Source: Acanthochromis polyacanthus (Eukaryota > Chordata > Actinopteri > Pomacentridae). From it: a DNA stretch of 64,000 nt. The stretch covers positions 21,649,847-21,713,846 of the forward strand of contig NC_067135.1 of the NCBI RefSeq assembly GCF_021347895.1, given 5' to 3'. The position numbers were made by a program, and so were the translations under genes. This document shows, piece by piece, positions 1 to 10,943 of the stretch (its first letter is position 1; each line of letters opens with the position of its first letter). The notes under the pieces were generated by a model. It saw only the letters and a program-made list of their open reading frames with translations, did not search any database and had not been told where the DNA came from.

Positions 1-544
1 ACTTGTTGAGTTCAGTGAACTAGACTTTTCCAGATCAATGTTTACATCTCCACATAAAAACACGGATCCTGTCAAACAACTCCATTATTCTATCTGTGAA
101 TGTCTCTACACAGGTACCTGGTGATCTATAAACACAACTGACTATAACATTTCTAGATCTTTCATTAATAATTTCCACTGTGATCATTTCCATAATACCA
201 TCAACAACAGTTGTCATATTACCAATGACATTACATTTCAAACTAGAGGTGATATACAAAGCTACACCTCCACCTTTTTTATCCTTCTATTTACATAATA
301 CAACTCATAACCATCTATCTGATATTCCTCCATTTCCCCATCATTCAACCATGTTCCAGACACTGTAATTATACTAAAAGTTTTTTTTAAATTGCTTTAA
401 GTATTCTTTTATTTTTGCCAAGTTACATTTTAAACTTCTGCTGTTGAAATGGATGAGAGACAGTGCTCCACTCATCATTACTTTATTATTAAATTGCTCC
501 TCCGTGTAATATTCACATTTGTCGTTAACATAAATTGGACCACT
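1..544 (-). pseudogene. LINE ORF2 endonuclease region, broken, cut by window edge
   Basis: Reading the minus strand from about 520 down gives, across at least two frame changes, a typical start of an apurinic-like endonuclease (EEP) domain of a non-LTR retrotransposon: SLIHFNSRSL, then ITVSGTWLN, then ALYITSSLKCN-like and VYRSPGT near 150-110. The longest open piece is 35-259. Frame changes fall in the T-run at 380-388 and near 285. The domain continues beyond position 1, so reverse transcriptase is not visible here. It follows ORF1 of the same LINE (pieces at 949-4270), giving the order ORF1-ORF2 on the minus strand. The clade is probably CR1/L2/Jockey-like, judged from memory of motif style. 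Confidence 0.75.
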
Positions 545-546
545 TA

Positions 547-813
547 CACACGTGGACTAAATTGTTGGTACCCCTCAGTTAAAGAAGGAAAAACCCACAA
601 TTCTCACTGAAATCACTTGAAACTCACAAAAGTAACAATAAATAAAAATTTATTGAAAATTAAATAATCAAAATCAGCCATCACTTTTGAATTGTTGATT
701 AACATAATTATTTTATGTTAATTTGTGGTTTTATGTTAATTTGTTAATTTTATGTTAATTTGTGGTTTTTTCCTTCTTTAACTGAGGGGTACCAACAATT
801 TTGTCCACATGTG
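547..813. mobile_element. Tc1-derived MITE, family A
   Basis: A 267-bp element bounded by TA on both sides (545-546 and 814-815). Its ends begin CACACGTGGAC and match the inverted repeats of the full Tc1 at 1149-2776 for well over 100 bp on the left. The middle lacks the transposase and instead holds copies of a short TTTATGTTAATTTGTGG-like unit. It is an internally deleted derivative sitting between ORF1 and ORF2 of the host LINE. Confidence 0.88.
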
Positions 814-948
814 TATGTATGTACCCTCATCTACCTTGTATATTTTACTGTCTAAATCTGCATCTAAGTTTGTGTAAACATCCATGTTCAAGCATATTTT
901 CTGTATCCACTCTTCAATCCATTACCGTTAAGCCTATATCAAATACTT

Positions 949-1146
949 TTAATCAACAGTGTTTAATTTTCTTCTTCTGAAATTTTCTAACTCCTTGAGG
1001 TCTGTTATCATCATAGCCTGTGACTCTTCTTGTTCTCTAATCCATACATTGCCATTTTTAGTCCAAGTTGCTGTGATTTTTTTCTGTTTTCTTAGCATCC
1101 TCGCCTCTCGTGCAATGTCCCCATTTTTCTTTGTCAAGTGTTCATT
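949..1146 (-). pseudogene. LINE ORF1 protein, C-terminal piece
   Basis: About 65 codons on the minus strand ending in a stop at 949, with the motif NEHLTKKNGDIAREARM followed by a charged basic tail. This is the third piece of one ORF1 reading frame. Removing the Tc1 at 1149-2776 together with one TA joins it in frame to the piece at 2779-3133 (HVYL then NEHL). The protein would be an RNA-binding ORF1p-like product of a non-LTR retrotransposon. No catalytic domain is expected here. Confidence 0.8.
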
Positions 1147-1148
1147 TA

Positions 1149-2776
<1,628 letters not shown>

Positions 2777-2778
2777 TA

Positions 2779-3133
2779 AGTATACATGAGTGCCTTTCAG
2801 TTTCTTTGCTTGCATTAACAAATCATTCCTCTGCTTTTTACTGATGAATCTAATGACAGCTGGTTTTGCCTTCTCTGTCTTTCTTGGTAATGTGTGACAA
2901 ACAGAAATATCATCACTTTGGATGTTTATGTTCTTACTGTGCAGAAAGCTCACCATTTGTAGCTCCAGTGTCAGCAGTTCTTCTTGTGGTGCATCTTCTG
3001 TTGTCTCCAAGTTTGCAGTAGCTCGAGCATAGGTTCGATTTTGAGTTTCCAGACCTGTTAATACTAAATTGTCTCTTTTTGTGTGTTGTTCCAGTTCATC
3101 CATCCTCTGTTCCAGCACAGTTATCTTTCTGTC
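2779..3133 (-). pseudogene. LINE ORF1 protein, middle piece
   Basis: About 117 codons on the minus strand, open throughout, with ITVLEQRMDELEQHTKRDN (coiled-coil end and start of an RNA-recognition-like domain), ISVCHTLPRK and KPAVIRFISKKQRND. The charged heptads and CHxLPR-type segment are typical of fish LINE ORF1 proteins. It is bounded by the Tc1 insertion on one side and by the 949-bp element at 3134-4082 on the other. Both junctions rejoin in frame when one copy of each target duplication is removed. Confidence 0.8.
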
Positions 3134-4082
3134 CATAGATATATACAAACACTAGATGTCTCAAGACGGAGTCGGCGTCGTCGTCACTTGGCGGCCATCT
3201 TAGGACAGGGGACTGCTCTGGCGCACTGTACTGTAGTCAATGGTAAGGTGGATGATTTCCTCACTTTAACACACTCACAACTCGCTCAATTCTTGATTGA
3301 TTTACAAACGGTTTACTTTATTACAAACCTTATTAACGTGGCTATGATTCGGGCTCAATTCCGAAATCGCAGCTTTTCGTTTTGAAAAATGCGGCATAGT
3401 TGTGTGTCTTTTCTGCCTGGCTACTCACATTGAAGATGGTGTTACTCACAATCTGATTTTCAATTATTAGGTTTTCCTGATACCAACGTTTTTTGAGAAC
3501 CGAATCTTTAGGCGAAATTACATTCTTTGTGGTTGTGGTTGTATTTATTTGCTTGTTAAGAGACTTTGATTGAGACCTTAGACTTATTGTTTGTACACAT
3601 CTATGCCTGGATTAGTTAGCCTGCAGCCGAAATGCGTTGTGGGTAATGTAGGCACCAGGTTCATGAAAAGAAAAGACATCTCTGTTTGTTGTGCATTGAT
3701 TTTGGTTGAGCTTTGTTTTTATCTGTGCATTAGAAAGCTTATAGTAATAAAGAAGTGCAATGCTAAATAATAAAATTACATTTACATCCATTTATGCTGA
3801 AAAAAGATGATATCTGTGTTCATTATTATATGAATTCAATGGTTTTAATTATTCTTATGTAAGCAGTAAAACAAGTACATCTCTGACGTTTATAACAAAC
3901 CAAGCTGTTCTAAAATCGGTTGAAAATTGAGCAATCTACAGTGATTTTAAAATCCATGCTCCATTGACTTTAATGTTATGAGTGATCGAGCAGCCCTGTC
4001 CCAAGATGGCCGCCATGTGGCGACGTCGCTCCCCATAGGCTGACAGCACTCATGAGCCATCTAGTGTTTGTATATATCTATG
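3134..4082. mobile_element. Non-autonomous DNA transposon with CATAG ends, copy 1
   Basis: A 949-bp element with inverted ends CATAGATATATACAAACAC (about 25 bp nearly perfect) and an 8-bp duplication TTTCTGTC (3126-3133 and 4083-4090). No transposase frame is visible. The inner part has matched GC-rich subterminal blocks reading GGCGGCCATCTT in inverted orientation. Eight-bp duplications fit both hAT and P superfamilies; an end of CATAG fits the P consensus CANRG better than the hAT consensus YARNG (consensus from memory). A second copy in opposite orientation lies at 26403-27353. Confidence 0.85.
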
Positions 4083-4270
4083 TTTCTGTCTTTCTCTGTT
4101 AGCATGGCTTTCAGCAATTTTACTTCCTCCACTAGTCCAATTAGTCGTTCCTGCTGTGATGTTAGCTTTGTCAGCTCACCAGACATAAAGTTTAGAGATC
4201 TTTTAATCTCTTCCAGGTCGTCTGCGGTTGCCATGTCTTTATCCCGTGTAGTGCTCCTTCCGCCCGGCAT
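4083..4270 (-). pseudogene. LINE ORF1 protein, N-terminal piece
   Basis: The ORF1 start codon is at 4270 (MPGGRSTTRDKDMATADDL). The roughly 60 codons carry leucine/isoleucine heptads (LEEIKRSLNFMSGELTKLT) forming a coiled coil, as expected for trimerising ORF1 proteins. It joins in frame to 2779-3133 across the 3134-4082 insertion (EKDR then KITVL). In total ORF1 would be about 245 residues and contains no stop of its own. Confidence 0.78.
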
Positions 4271-4289
4271 TCTCTGTTCACCAGTGAGT

Positions 4290-4415
4290 GGCCTGCTCCG
4301 GTCCTCCGGTTAGCAGACAAAGTTAGCCCGCTCCGTTCCTCCAGCTAGCAGCCAAAGTTAGCCCACTCCGTTCCTCCGGTTAGCAGCCAAAATTAGCCCG
4401 CTCTAACACATACGC
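4290..4415. repeat. Tandem repeat in LINE 5' leader
   Basis: About three imperfect copies of a 35-bp unit (CCGTTCCTCCGGTTAGCAG core, then CAAAGTTAGCCCGCTC) directly upstream of the ORF1 start at 4270 when read on the minus strand. Repeated leader monomers are common in LINE promoters; promoter function here is inferred only. Confidence 0.65.
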
Positions 4416-4420
4416 AGCAC

Positions 4421-6404
4421 ATCAGGCTGAACAAAAAAGTCAGTGAGAGCCACATTCCAAACCCAAGAGGAAGTGATGTTGAAGAGCTAGGGGGTGGTGA
4501 GAGGTAGAGAAGAAGTGGTGGGAATCATGCTTCCTTTTAGGAGACTTCCTAGATGGTGGCTCCAACACAAGAACAAGCAGGGGGCTTGGTGGTTCAGGAG
4601 GAGTCAACTGATCAACAGAGTGAAGGCTAGCAGTCTGGGGACTGCTCAATCCTGGAGCTAGGTGAAGGAGAAACAAGGCCAAAGAGAAGGATGATATGAA
4701 TGTGGGTGAAAGGGAGTGGAAATGTTGCTGGGGAGCTCGCTTTCTTGTGGGGCCTAACTTGTTGGCCAGGAGGGTTCCCCAGAAGGAAAAACCCTTGACA
4801 GTGTCAGAAGTGGAAGCTCCTTTGCAACTTGCCTTGCAGGGTCGAGCCCTCAGCATGTTATTAAAAGTAATAATAGCAGTTATAGCATTGTTCTGTCTTA
4901 GTGCATATTCTACCTGCATACAGGTTTTTCTATGTTCAACTAGCAAAATCAACAATGTTATTAGGTTGAAGGTGGAAATGATACACTTTTATGACCACAT
5001 CTAACAGAATTTCTTTGCAGCCTGCTCTAATTTCCACTTTAGTCCATCAAAGTAGCTTTACAAGAAAGTGAAGCTCAAAATAAGTTCCAGAACTATAGAG
5101 GAAATACCATCAAGAATAATCCAACAACATCAAACTACTCTTCAAAACTATGCATTTATTGTAATGCCAACAAACAAAATACAAGATATTACAGCTATGC
5201 CACAAAATATGGCAACTTAAAAATGTGAAAATAAAATAAAATTAAAAATCCCTTTTACATTTAAATAATAAATTTTAACAGTAGGCCTATAAACAAAAAA
5301 TTGTTTTAACCATCAGTTTATGAATTTGTCTACTGTATGCTGTCTTAACTGTTTAAACTGTCTTTTTGGGAAAAACTAAAGTACAGTGTCTGTCAACCAC
5401 ACTAAAACATTTCCACCTCACAGAAGATAAGCACTGCTTCTCTAAACAAAAGAACTTATATCTGACATTAATATCCTGACAGACGTTTTTGAAAATCCTG
5501 TCATCTATATTTCCTCCCCTCTTTTCCCTCATCTATTTTCCTCTCTGTCCTCCCCTGTCTCTCTGTGTCACCTCTGTCACTGCCACTATTCTACATAGTC
5601 ATTTGAGCCTGTTAATGATCATAAGCTAGGCTATTTTCTTACCAGCGTGCTGATTTTAAAAAAGACATTTACACATAAGCATAATTTCTCATCCTTTGAA
5701 AGATCATCACGTGCTGTTGACAGACGAAGCTTCAGGTGTTGTGTCGAGTTATGCATGTCCGCCGAGATATGCATGTCTTGGCTCCAAAAACTGGGGATGC
5801 AAATTTCGGCAGATCCAGAATGTGTCCTGCTGAAAAATGTATCCCCTCTTTACTATTAATGAATAAGATTCGGGCATATTTTTCAACAACAAATCCAAGC
5901 TTTGATATGCTGTCTACTTCGAGTGTTTTGTAGTTACAGCTAAACCCGACAAAAAGTATCTTTTCATTATCAAGAAGTACTGTGCCGTAGAAAACAGTTT
6001 GACATCTCATAGTTTCCGTTTTAGCGGAGCATGCAGATCTCGGCAGGCAGGCAAATCTCGGCACAACAACGATAGCCTAGCACGCTGGAAACGGCGTGTG
6101 GACTAAACCACTTGAGGAATGGGGGTGCCATAATCTTTCGACAATTAAAAAATTAAACGCTTTACGTTTATAATTTGCAGTGCTTGTGTTGTGCTTTTAT
6201 TAAATATTGCTATATTATTATTCAATTGTTTTTGTGTGCTTACAATGATTTCTGGGAGGGACAACTTTAATCTCCCCCCCCCGGGATTTCAACCTATGGT
6301 GTCAGAGTTTTGAATTTCAGGTGAGCAGCAACTGGGAGTTACAACAGGGGAGTGACGTGCTGTTTCTGGCTGCACATCACTCCCCTGCTAACATGATGCT
6401 GCAT
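4421..6404. other. Unassigned spacer with no recognised gene
   Basis: Mostly AT-rich sequence with poly-A/T runs. One open frame (minus, 4440-4955) is Ser/Pro/Leu-rich with no recognisable domain. Near 5735-6070 there are short repeated fragments such as ATGCATGTC and AATTTCGGCA/AATCTCGGCA, suggesting an old repeat. Nothing else could be assigned. Confidence 0.5.
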
Positions 6405-6585
6405 TCTAGATCATCTGCAGAGGTTTAACTGTACATTTGAGGAGACCTGCCGGGAAGGAGTTGTAGTAGTTGTTGCGTGAAATTACAAGAGCCTGCATTA
6501 GGAGCTGGGCTGCATGTTGAGACAGGAATGGTCTGATCTTCCTGATGTTGTACAGGGCAACAGAGGCCTCATGCCGCAGCTGGGT
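6405..6585 (-). pseudogene. LINE ORF2 fragment (post-RT region)
   Basis: On the minus strand this reads ALYNIRKIRPFLSQ, then AQLLMQALVISR and YYNSFPAGLL. This is the stretch of CR1/L2/Rex-type ORF2 between the reverse transcriptase and the C-terminal end. The frame is short and isolated, and it ends where the TTAA foldback element begins at 6599. It is a 5'- and 3'-truncated relic, with family judged from motif memory. Confidence 0.6.
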
Positions 6586-6989
6586 TGGAATTTCTTAAAG
6601 GGAACTTCGGTTTTTTTCAACCTGGGGTCTGTTTTCATATGTCATTTCATACATGTGAGTGATGGAGAAATGAATTTTCGACATAGCTCCAGTATTTAGC
6701 CAGGCAGGCAGCTTCACAGCTCAGCTAGCGAAAAGTATGAGGCAACTGGTCCCCCCGCGTCAAAGTCCGCCCTAACGTGCTTTTTTTCCCACACTGACCG
6801 GCTCGGATAGTCTCAACGAGTGTGACACAACATCCTAGAGATGAGAAGTGAACGAAAACCTCCACATTACTTGCCGATCGCTATTTGTTGTGGTCTGTAT
6901 CCAAATCTCGGGATGCTAGAAAGCAAATCTTGTTTGCTAGAAAGCAAACAAGATTTGCTTTCTAGCATCCCGAGATTTGGATACAGACC

Positions 6990-7510
6990 TGTCACGCTCC
7001 TGTGCTCTGGCTTTCCAGCACAGCCGGCGCAAATCTTCAATCAAGCGCAGCATAAAAGCCTGGCTCTCCTCAGCTTCCATTGCTGGTTCATTGACTCATC
7101 CTCCCCGCTACAAAACACACCCTGCTACTCGCCGTTCACCGTCTCCTGCACGTCGCCGCCCCAGACTCGGTTTCTCCCCTGGATTACCCTCGTTACGTCC
7201 CCGCACCTCGGACCCCGTCGCCCCCCCGGATGATCTTGCCTGTTTCCCAGCCATCGCCACATTCCCCCACCGGCTCTGTCAGCTCTGTAAGCCACCTTCC
7301 CCTTTGACTAAGTTTAGTTTTATGTTTTGTTTTACCTTGGCCTTCGGGTCCACCCTTTGTTAGTTCAGTTTAGTTCTCCTCTGCTTTTTCCCCTCCTGCT
7401 TTATTTATTAACAGTTTTCTGTTTGTCTATTTTTAATTCAATTAAATCATAAAAATTCACCCTCCTGTCTGTGCCTGCTGCGTGGGTTCTATTCTGTCTG
7501 TTGCGTGACA
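6990..7510 (+). repeat. 5' LTR of an internally deleted LTR retrotransposon
   Basis: This 521-bp repeat starts TGTCACGCTCCTG and ends GTTGCGTGACA. It carries AATTAAATCATAAAAATTC near its 3' part as a possible polyadenylation region. A 5-bp duplication AGACC borders the whole insertion (6985-6989, 7928-7932). Foldback copy 2 shows the uninterrupted sequence GATACAGACCACAACAAA at the corresponding place, which confirms the borders. Confidence 0.88.
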
Positions 7511-7927
7511 GAATGAATCAGCCTCCCAAGAGCCCAGCAGGTACCCCAGAGTTTTTTTCTTTTTTCCCTGTTCTCAACACCATGTTTAGTTATGACCGGA
7601 ACTCTCCCTTTTGGGGAACCCGGCTAGCAATAAAGCTGCCATCCAGAGGACAACGCGGTTCCCAAAGAAAGGGTTCATGGCCAAAATCTCCAGGGAGGTC
7701 CCCAAGTGCCTCCCTGGAGGTATTTTTTTTTCTGCGAGGAGAATAAGAAATATTTTTATGCCCTTAGTGACCTGTACTGGGACTGTTGGGGGGACCATAG
7801 AGATATTCCCTCCTGCTTTATTTTTAACAGTTTTCTGTTTGTCTATTTTTAATTCAATTAAATCATTATAAATTCATCCTCCTGTCTGTGCCTGCTCCAT
7901 GGGTTCTACTCTGTCTGTTGCGTGACA
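7511..7927 (+). mobile_element. Remnant internal region and partial 3' LTR
   Basis: After the 5' LTR comes about 300 bp of internal DNA with a short open start (MNQPPKSPAGTPEF) that could be a Gag start. Then 7808-7927 repeats the last 120 bp of the 5' LTR and ends in the same GCGTGACA. The rest of the element is deleted: no protease, reverse transcriptase or integrase remains. The 5-bp duplication points to Ty3/Gypsy-like integration. Confidence 0.8.
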
Positions 7928-8173
7928 AGACCACAACAAATAGCGATCGCCAAGTAATGTGGAGGTTTTCGTTCACTTCAAAAAAAGCACGCTAGGGCGG
8001 ACTTTGATGCGGGGGTGCAAGTTGCCCTATATTTTTCGCTAACTGAGCTGTGAAGCTGCCTGCCTGGCTAAATAATGGAGCTATGTTGAAAATTCATTTC
8101 TCCATCACTCACATGTATGAAATGACATATGAAAACAGACCCCAGGTTGAAAAAAAACGAAGTTCCCCTTTAA

Positions 8174-8496
8174 GGGGCTGGATTATGCAGTTTTTTTGTT
8201 TTCTTGGCAACTGTTTGTTACCCAATGTGTACATAATATCAGAATACAAGTCTTACTTTTGCGTAAAACTGGAAGGACATCTATAGCACATATGGCGCAC
8301 ATCTTCACAGCTTTTATTTTACAGCCCCAAGTTTATAAAGCATAGAAAACACTATATTCAATATCTGGGAGCTTCGGACAATATTGTAGTCTTGACTGGA
8401 AACTGTTTTGGGAACTTTGATTCACTGATGTTATGCAGTAATGCCAGATCATCTGCTTACAGAGTTGAAAAAGCACCTCTTCTGCGTGCCTTTTGG
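8174..8496 (-). repeat. 323-bp repeat shared with 61981-62303
   Basis: This block is the inverted copy of 61981-62303, with the same length and few differences. In both places it abuts the TTAA foldback element on the same side. It ends abruptly at 8496, where the GC-rich repeat region begins. It contains no clear coding frame. It may be part of a larger element that hosts the foldback. Confidence 0.8.
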
Positions 8497-8525
8497 CACG
8501 ACGAAGTCGGACGACAGTTCAAGGG

Positions 8526-10943
8526 CTAGACAGACTGGAGTTGGACCAGACAACAGGACCACTCCGGAGGGCGGCCCAGATGCAGGGCAGGCTGGGGCTG
8601 GACTGAGAGCAGGGATCCAGGCCGACATAGGTCCTCCGGCGGCCGGGCTGGGAACCGGCAGGTGGCCCGACGGGACCCCTCAGGCGGCCGGGCTGGGAAC
8701 CGGCAGCAGGATCGGCGGGACCCCTCAGGCGGCCGGGCTGGGAACCGGCCGCAGAATCGGCGGGACCCCTCCGGGGGCCGGGCTGGGAACCGGCCACAGA
8801 ATCGGCGGGACCCCTCTGGGGGCCGGGCAGGAGGCCGGACTGGAAACCGGCGATGGTGGAACCCCTCCGGGGGCCGGGCCGGTGGCCGGACTGGAAACCG
8901 GCGATGGTGGGACCCCTCCGGGGGCCGGGCTGGTGGCCGGACTGGAAACCGGCGACGGTGGGACCCCTCCGGGGGCGGAACTGGAACTGGGGACTGGACT
9001 AGGCATGAACTGGACTGGACAGTTAGCTGAACTGGACTGGACTGGACTGAATAACCAACAGGACAGGACAGGACGTGAACAACTAACTGTACTGGACTGG
9101 ACTGGACTGAAACTGAACTAAACTTGAGTCTAACAGGAAGGACTGGAGGGTCAAGAGGGACAGGAAGGACTGACTGAACTGGAGGGTCAGGAAGGACTGA
9201 CTGAACTGGAGGGACAGACTGAACTAGAGGGTCAGGAGGGACGGACTGGACAGGAGGGACAGACTGGACAGGAGGGACAGACTGAACTAGAGGGTCAGGA
9301 GGGACAGACTGGACAGGAGGGACAGACTGGACAGGAGGGACTGACTGGACAGGAGGGACTGACTGGACCAGAGGGACAGGAGGGACTAACTGAACCAGAG
9401 GGACAGGAGAGACTGACTGAACCAGAGGGACAGGAGAGACTGACTGAACCAGAGAGACTGACTGAACCAGAGAGACTGACTGAACCAGAGAGACAGGAGG
9501 GACTGACTGAACCGGAGGGACTGACTGAACCGGAGGGACAGGCTGGACTGGAGGAACAGACTGGACAGGAGGGACCGAAAAAGGCTGGAGAGACAACACA
9601 GGGGAGACCACTCCTGCATGAGAACCATAAGGTGTTAATTTGGCTTCTGCAGGAAGACCACTTGATGTCAAAGTGGTACAGAGTCTCAATTGATGTTGGG
9701 GAGAAGTGCTGGATCTCCTCGAGGCTGCCGGGGAGGAGCTATACTCCCATATGGCTGCCGAGGAGATGTTACGCCTCTTCAAGGGCTCGGGGAAGGCGGA
9801 GCGCCTCGGCAAGGACACGGGGGAGGCGGAGCGCCTCGGCAAGGACACGGGGGAGGCGGAGCGCCTCGGCAAGGACTCGGGGGAGGCGGAGCGCCTCGGC
9901 AAGGACTCGGGGGAGGCGGAGCGCCTCATCAAGGACTCGGGGGAGGCGGAGCGCCTCATCAAGGACTCGGGGGAGGCGAAGCGCCTCATCAAGGACTCAG
10001 GCGGAGCCTCTGGCTCCTGAAGCGCTGCAGGCAGAGCCTCTGGCTCCCGAAGCGCTGCAGGCGGAGCCTCTGGCTCCCGAAGTGCCGCCGGCGAAGCCTC
10101 TGGCTCCCGAAGCGCCGCCGGCGGAGCCTGCTGCGCCTGAGGCGCTGCGGCGGGAGCCTGCTGCGCCTGAGGCGCTGCGGCGGGAGCCTGCTGCTCCTTC
10201 AGAGCTGCGGCGGGAGCCAGTTGCTCCTTCAGAGCTGCGGCGAGAGCCTGTTGCTTTTCCAGGACTGCAGCTAGAACCTGTTGCTTTTCCAGGACTGCAG
10301 CAAGAGTGAGTTGTTCCTTCACAGCTGTAGCGGGAGCCAGTTGCTCTTTTAAAACTGCAGCGAGAGCCTGTTGCTCCCTTAGCGCTGCAGCGATAGCCTT
10401 TAGCTTCTCTAGCGCTACAGTGAAGGAAGAGTTTATCTCTTTTAAAGCCGTGGGAAGGGCTATATGGCCCGCGAGGGCCAAAGACGGGCCGTTGGCCCCC
10501 AAAGAGACGGAAGACGGGCCGATGGCCGCCACAGAGACAGAAGGCAGGCCGATGGCCGCCACAGAGACAGAAGGCGGGGCTATGACACAGGGCCTCTCCT
10601 CAGCCAGGAGAGAAACGACTCGGGGCCTCTCCTCAGCGGAGAGTAAGGCAGCATGGGGCTTCTTCTTGGCCGGGAGTGAGGCGGTGTCGACCTGCCTGGG
10701 AATTTTGGCAGCGTCGACCAGCTCAAAAGGAGAGGTAGCATCTGGCTCCTCCAGCTCAGCGGGCGAGGTGCAAAACTCCTCCAGCTCCGCTGGCGAGGTG
10801 GCGCAGAGCTCCTCAGGGACGGGAGCCTTGGGCCTTCGTCTCTTTCTATGGCCGCGCCTACGGCGACCAATTTTCAAGGCGGCAGGCTCCACGGTTAGCG
10901 GGGACCCAGGAACGGGGAAACTATCGAGGGAAGGGAGGCCCCT
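8526..10943 (-). CDS. Repeat-rich Pro/Ala/Ser ORF of unknown function
   Basis: A minus-strand frame stays open for over 800 codons through several unrelated tandem arrays. The N-terminal part is basic (GRRRRGHRKRRRPKAP), followed by AEL/EE and AEERP repeats, an Ala/Gln/Leu helix-like block (AAALKEQ units), SASPESLPRR repeats, PVQSVPP repeats, and RFPARPPEGS repeats at the end. A good splice acceptor (TTCTGTCTTACCTTAG) precedes the basic start at 10943, so the methionine at 11039 need not be used. GC content and codon use differ sharply from the neighbours. I know of similar repeat ORFs as parts of fish mobile elements, but this is not proven; it could be non-coding with repeat units that are multiples of three. 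No enzyme domain is visible. Confidence 0.4.
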   Translation of the reverse strand, partial: RGLPSLDSFPVPGSPLTVEPAALKIGRRRRGHRKRRRPKAPVPEELCATSPAELEEFCTSPAELEEPDATSPFELVDAAKIPRQVDTASLPAKKKPHAALLSAEERPRVVSLLAEERPCVIAPPSVSVAAIGLPSVSVAAIGPSSVSLGANGPSLALAGHIALPTALKEINSSFTVALEKLKAIAAALREQQALAAVLKEQLAPATAVKEQLTLAAVLEKQQVLAAVLEKQQALAAALKEQLAPAAALKEQQAPAAAPQAQQAPAAAPQAQQAPPAALREPEASPAALREPEAPPAALREPEALPAALQEPEAPPESLMRRFASPESLMRRSASPESLMRRSASPESLPRRSASPESLPRRSASPVSLPRRSASPVSLPRRSAFPEPLKRRNISSAAIWEYSSSPAASRRSSTSPQHQLRLCTTLTSSGLPAEAKLTPYGSHAGVVSPVLSLQPFSVPPVQSVPPVQPVPPVQSVPPVQSVPPVSLVQSVSLVQSVSLVQSVSPVPLVQSVSPVPLVQLVPPVPLVQSVPPVQSVPPVQSVPPVQSVPPDPLVQSVPPVQSVPPVQSVPPDPLVQSVPPVQSVLPDPPVQSVLPVPLDPPVLPVRLKFSSVSVQSSPVQLVVHVLSCPVGYSVQSSPVQLTVQSSSCLVQSPVPVPPPEGSHRRRFPVRPPARPPEGSHHRRFPVRPPARPPEGFHHRRFPVRPPARPPEGSRRFCGRFPARPPEGSRRFCGRFPARPPEGSRRSCCRFPARPPEGSRRATCRFPARPPEDLCRPGSLLSVQPQPALHLGRPPEWSCCLVQLQSV
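8640..8990. repeat. GC-rich minisatellite, 60-bp class
   Basis: About six imperfect units built on GGGACCCCTCCGGGGGCCGG and ACTGGAAACCGGCGATGG. The units are multiples of three and keep the minus-strand frame open. Array length is likely to vary between individuals. Confidence 0.85.
9130..9570. repeat. Minisatellite, GGGACAGACTGGACAGGA units
   Basis: Many 18- to 30-bp variants of GGAGGGACAGACTGGACA and GGAGAGACTGACTGAACCA. On the minus strand they encode PVQSVPP- and LVQSVS-type repeats. Confidence 0.88.
9780..10010. repeat. 30-bp minisatellite, about 8 copies
   Basis: Near-perfect 30-bp units around GGGGGAGGCGGAGCGCCTCG followed by a short GCAAGGAC-type spacer. Unit length is exactly ten codons, and all copies keep two plus-strand frames and the minus frame open. 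There are no unique spacers, so this is not CRISPR-like. Confidence 0.9.

Larger units (their letters stand above)
6599..8169. mobile_element. TTAA foldback element, copy 1 (interrupted)
   Basis: The element is flanked by TTAA (6595-6598, 8170-8173) and starts AGGGAACTTCGGTTTTT. Its two arms of about 390 and 240 bp are inverted copies of each other, so the element alone would fold into a long hairpin. The arms match copy 2 at 62308-63054. TTAA target use suggests a piggyBac- or Kolobok-like non-autonomous element. The hairpin is interrupted by an LTR element at 6990-7927, and the right arm is shortened around 7980. Confidence 0.8.

Noticed and set aside
4440..4955. 171-codon minus-strand frame
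   Set aside because: Low-complexity Ser/Pro/Leu composition, no domain, no splice context; treated as chance.
5620..6100. Possible inverted-repeat element (CCAGCGTGCT and TAGGCTAT on both sides)
   Set aside because: The matching blocks are in different order at the two ends and no target duplication was found.
6841..7363. Overlapping plus-strand frames across the foldback and LTR
   Set aside because: They cross the border between two mobile elements, so they cannot be an old gene; probably chance in GC-rich LTR sequence.
8441..9121. Plus-strand Gly/Ala/Thr-rich frame
   Set aside because: It exists because repeat units are multiples of three; the minus frame is longer and continuous.
9780..10010. 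Regular 30-bp repeats resembling a CRISPR array
   Set aside because: Units are contiguous with no unique spacers and lie in a vertebrate repeat ORF; this is a minisatellite.
9632..10309. Three overlapping plus-strand repeat frames
   Set aside because: Same reason: all frames are open in a 30-bp array, giving no evidence for any one of them.
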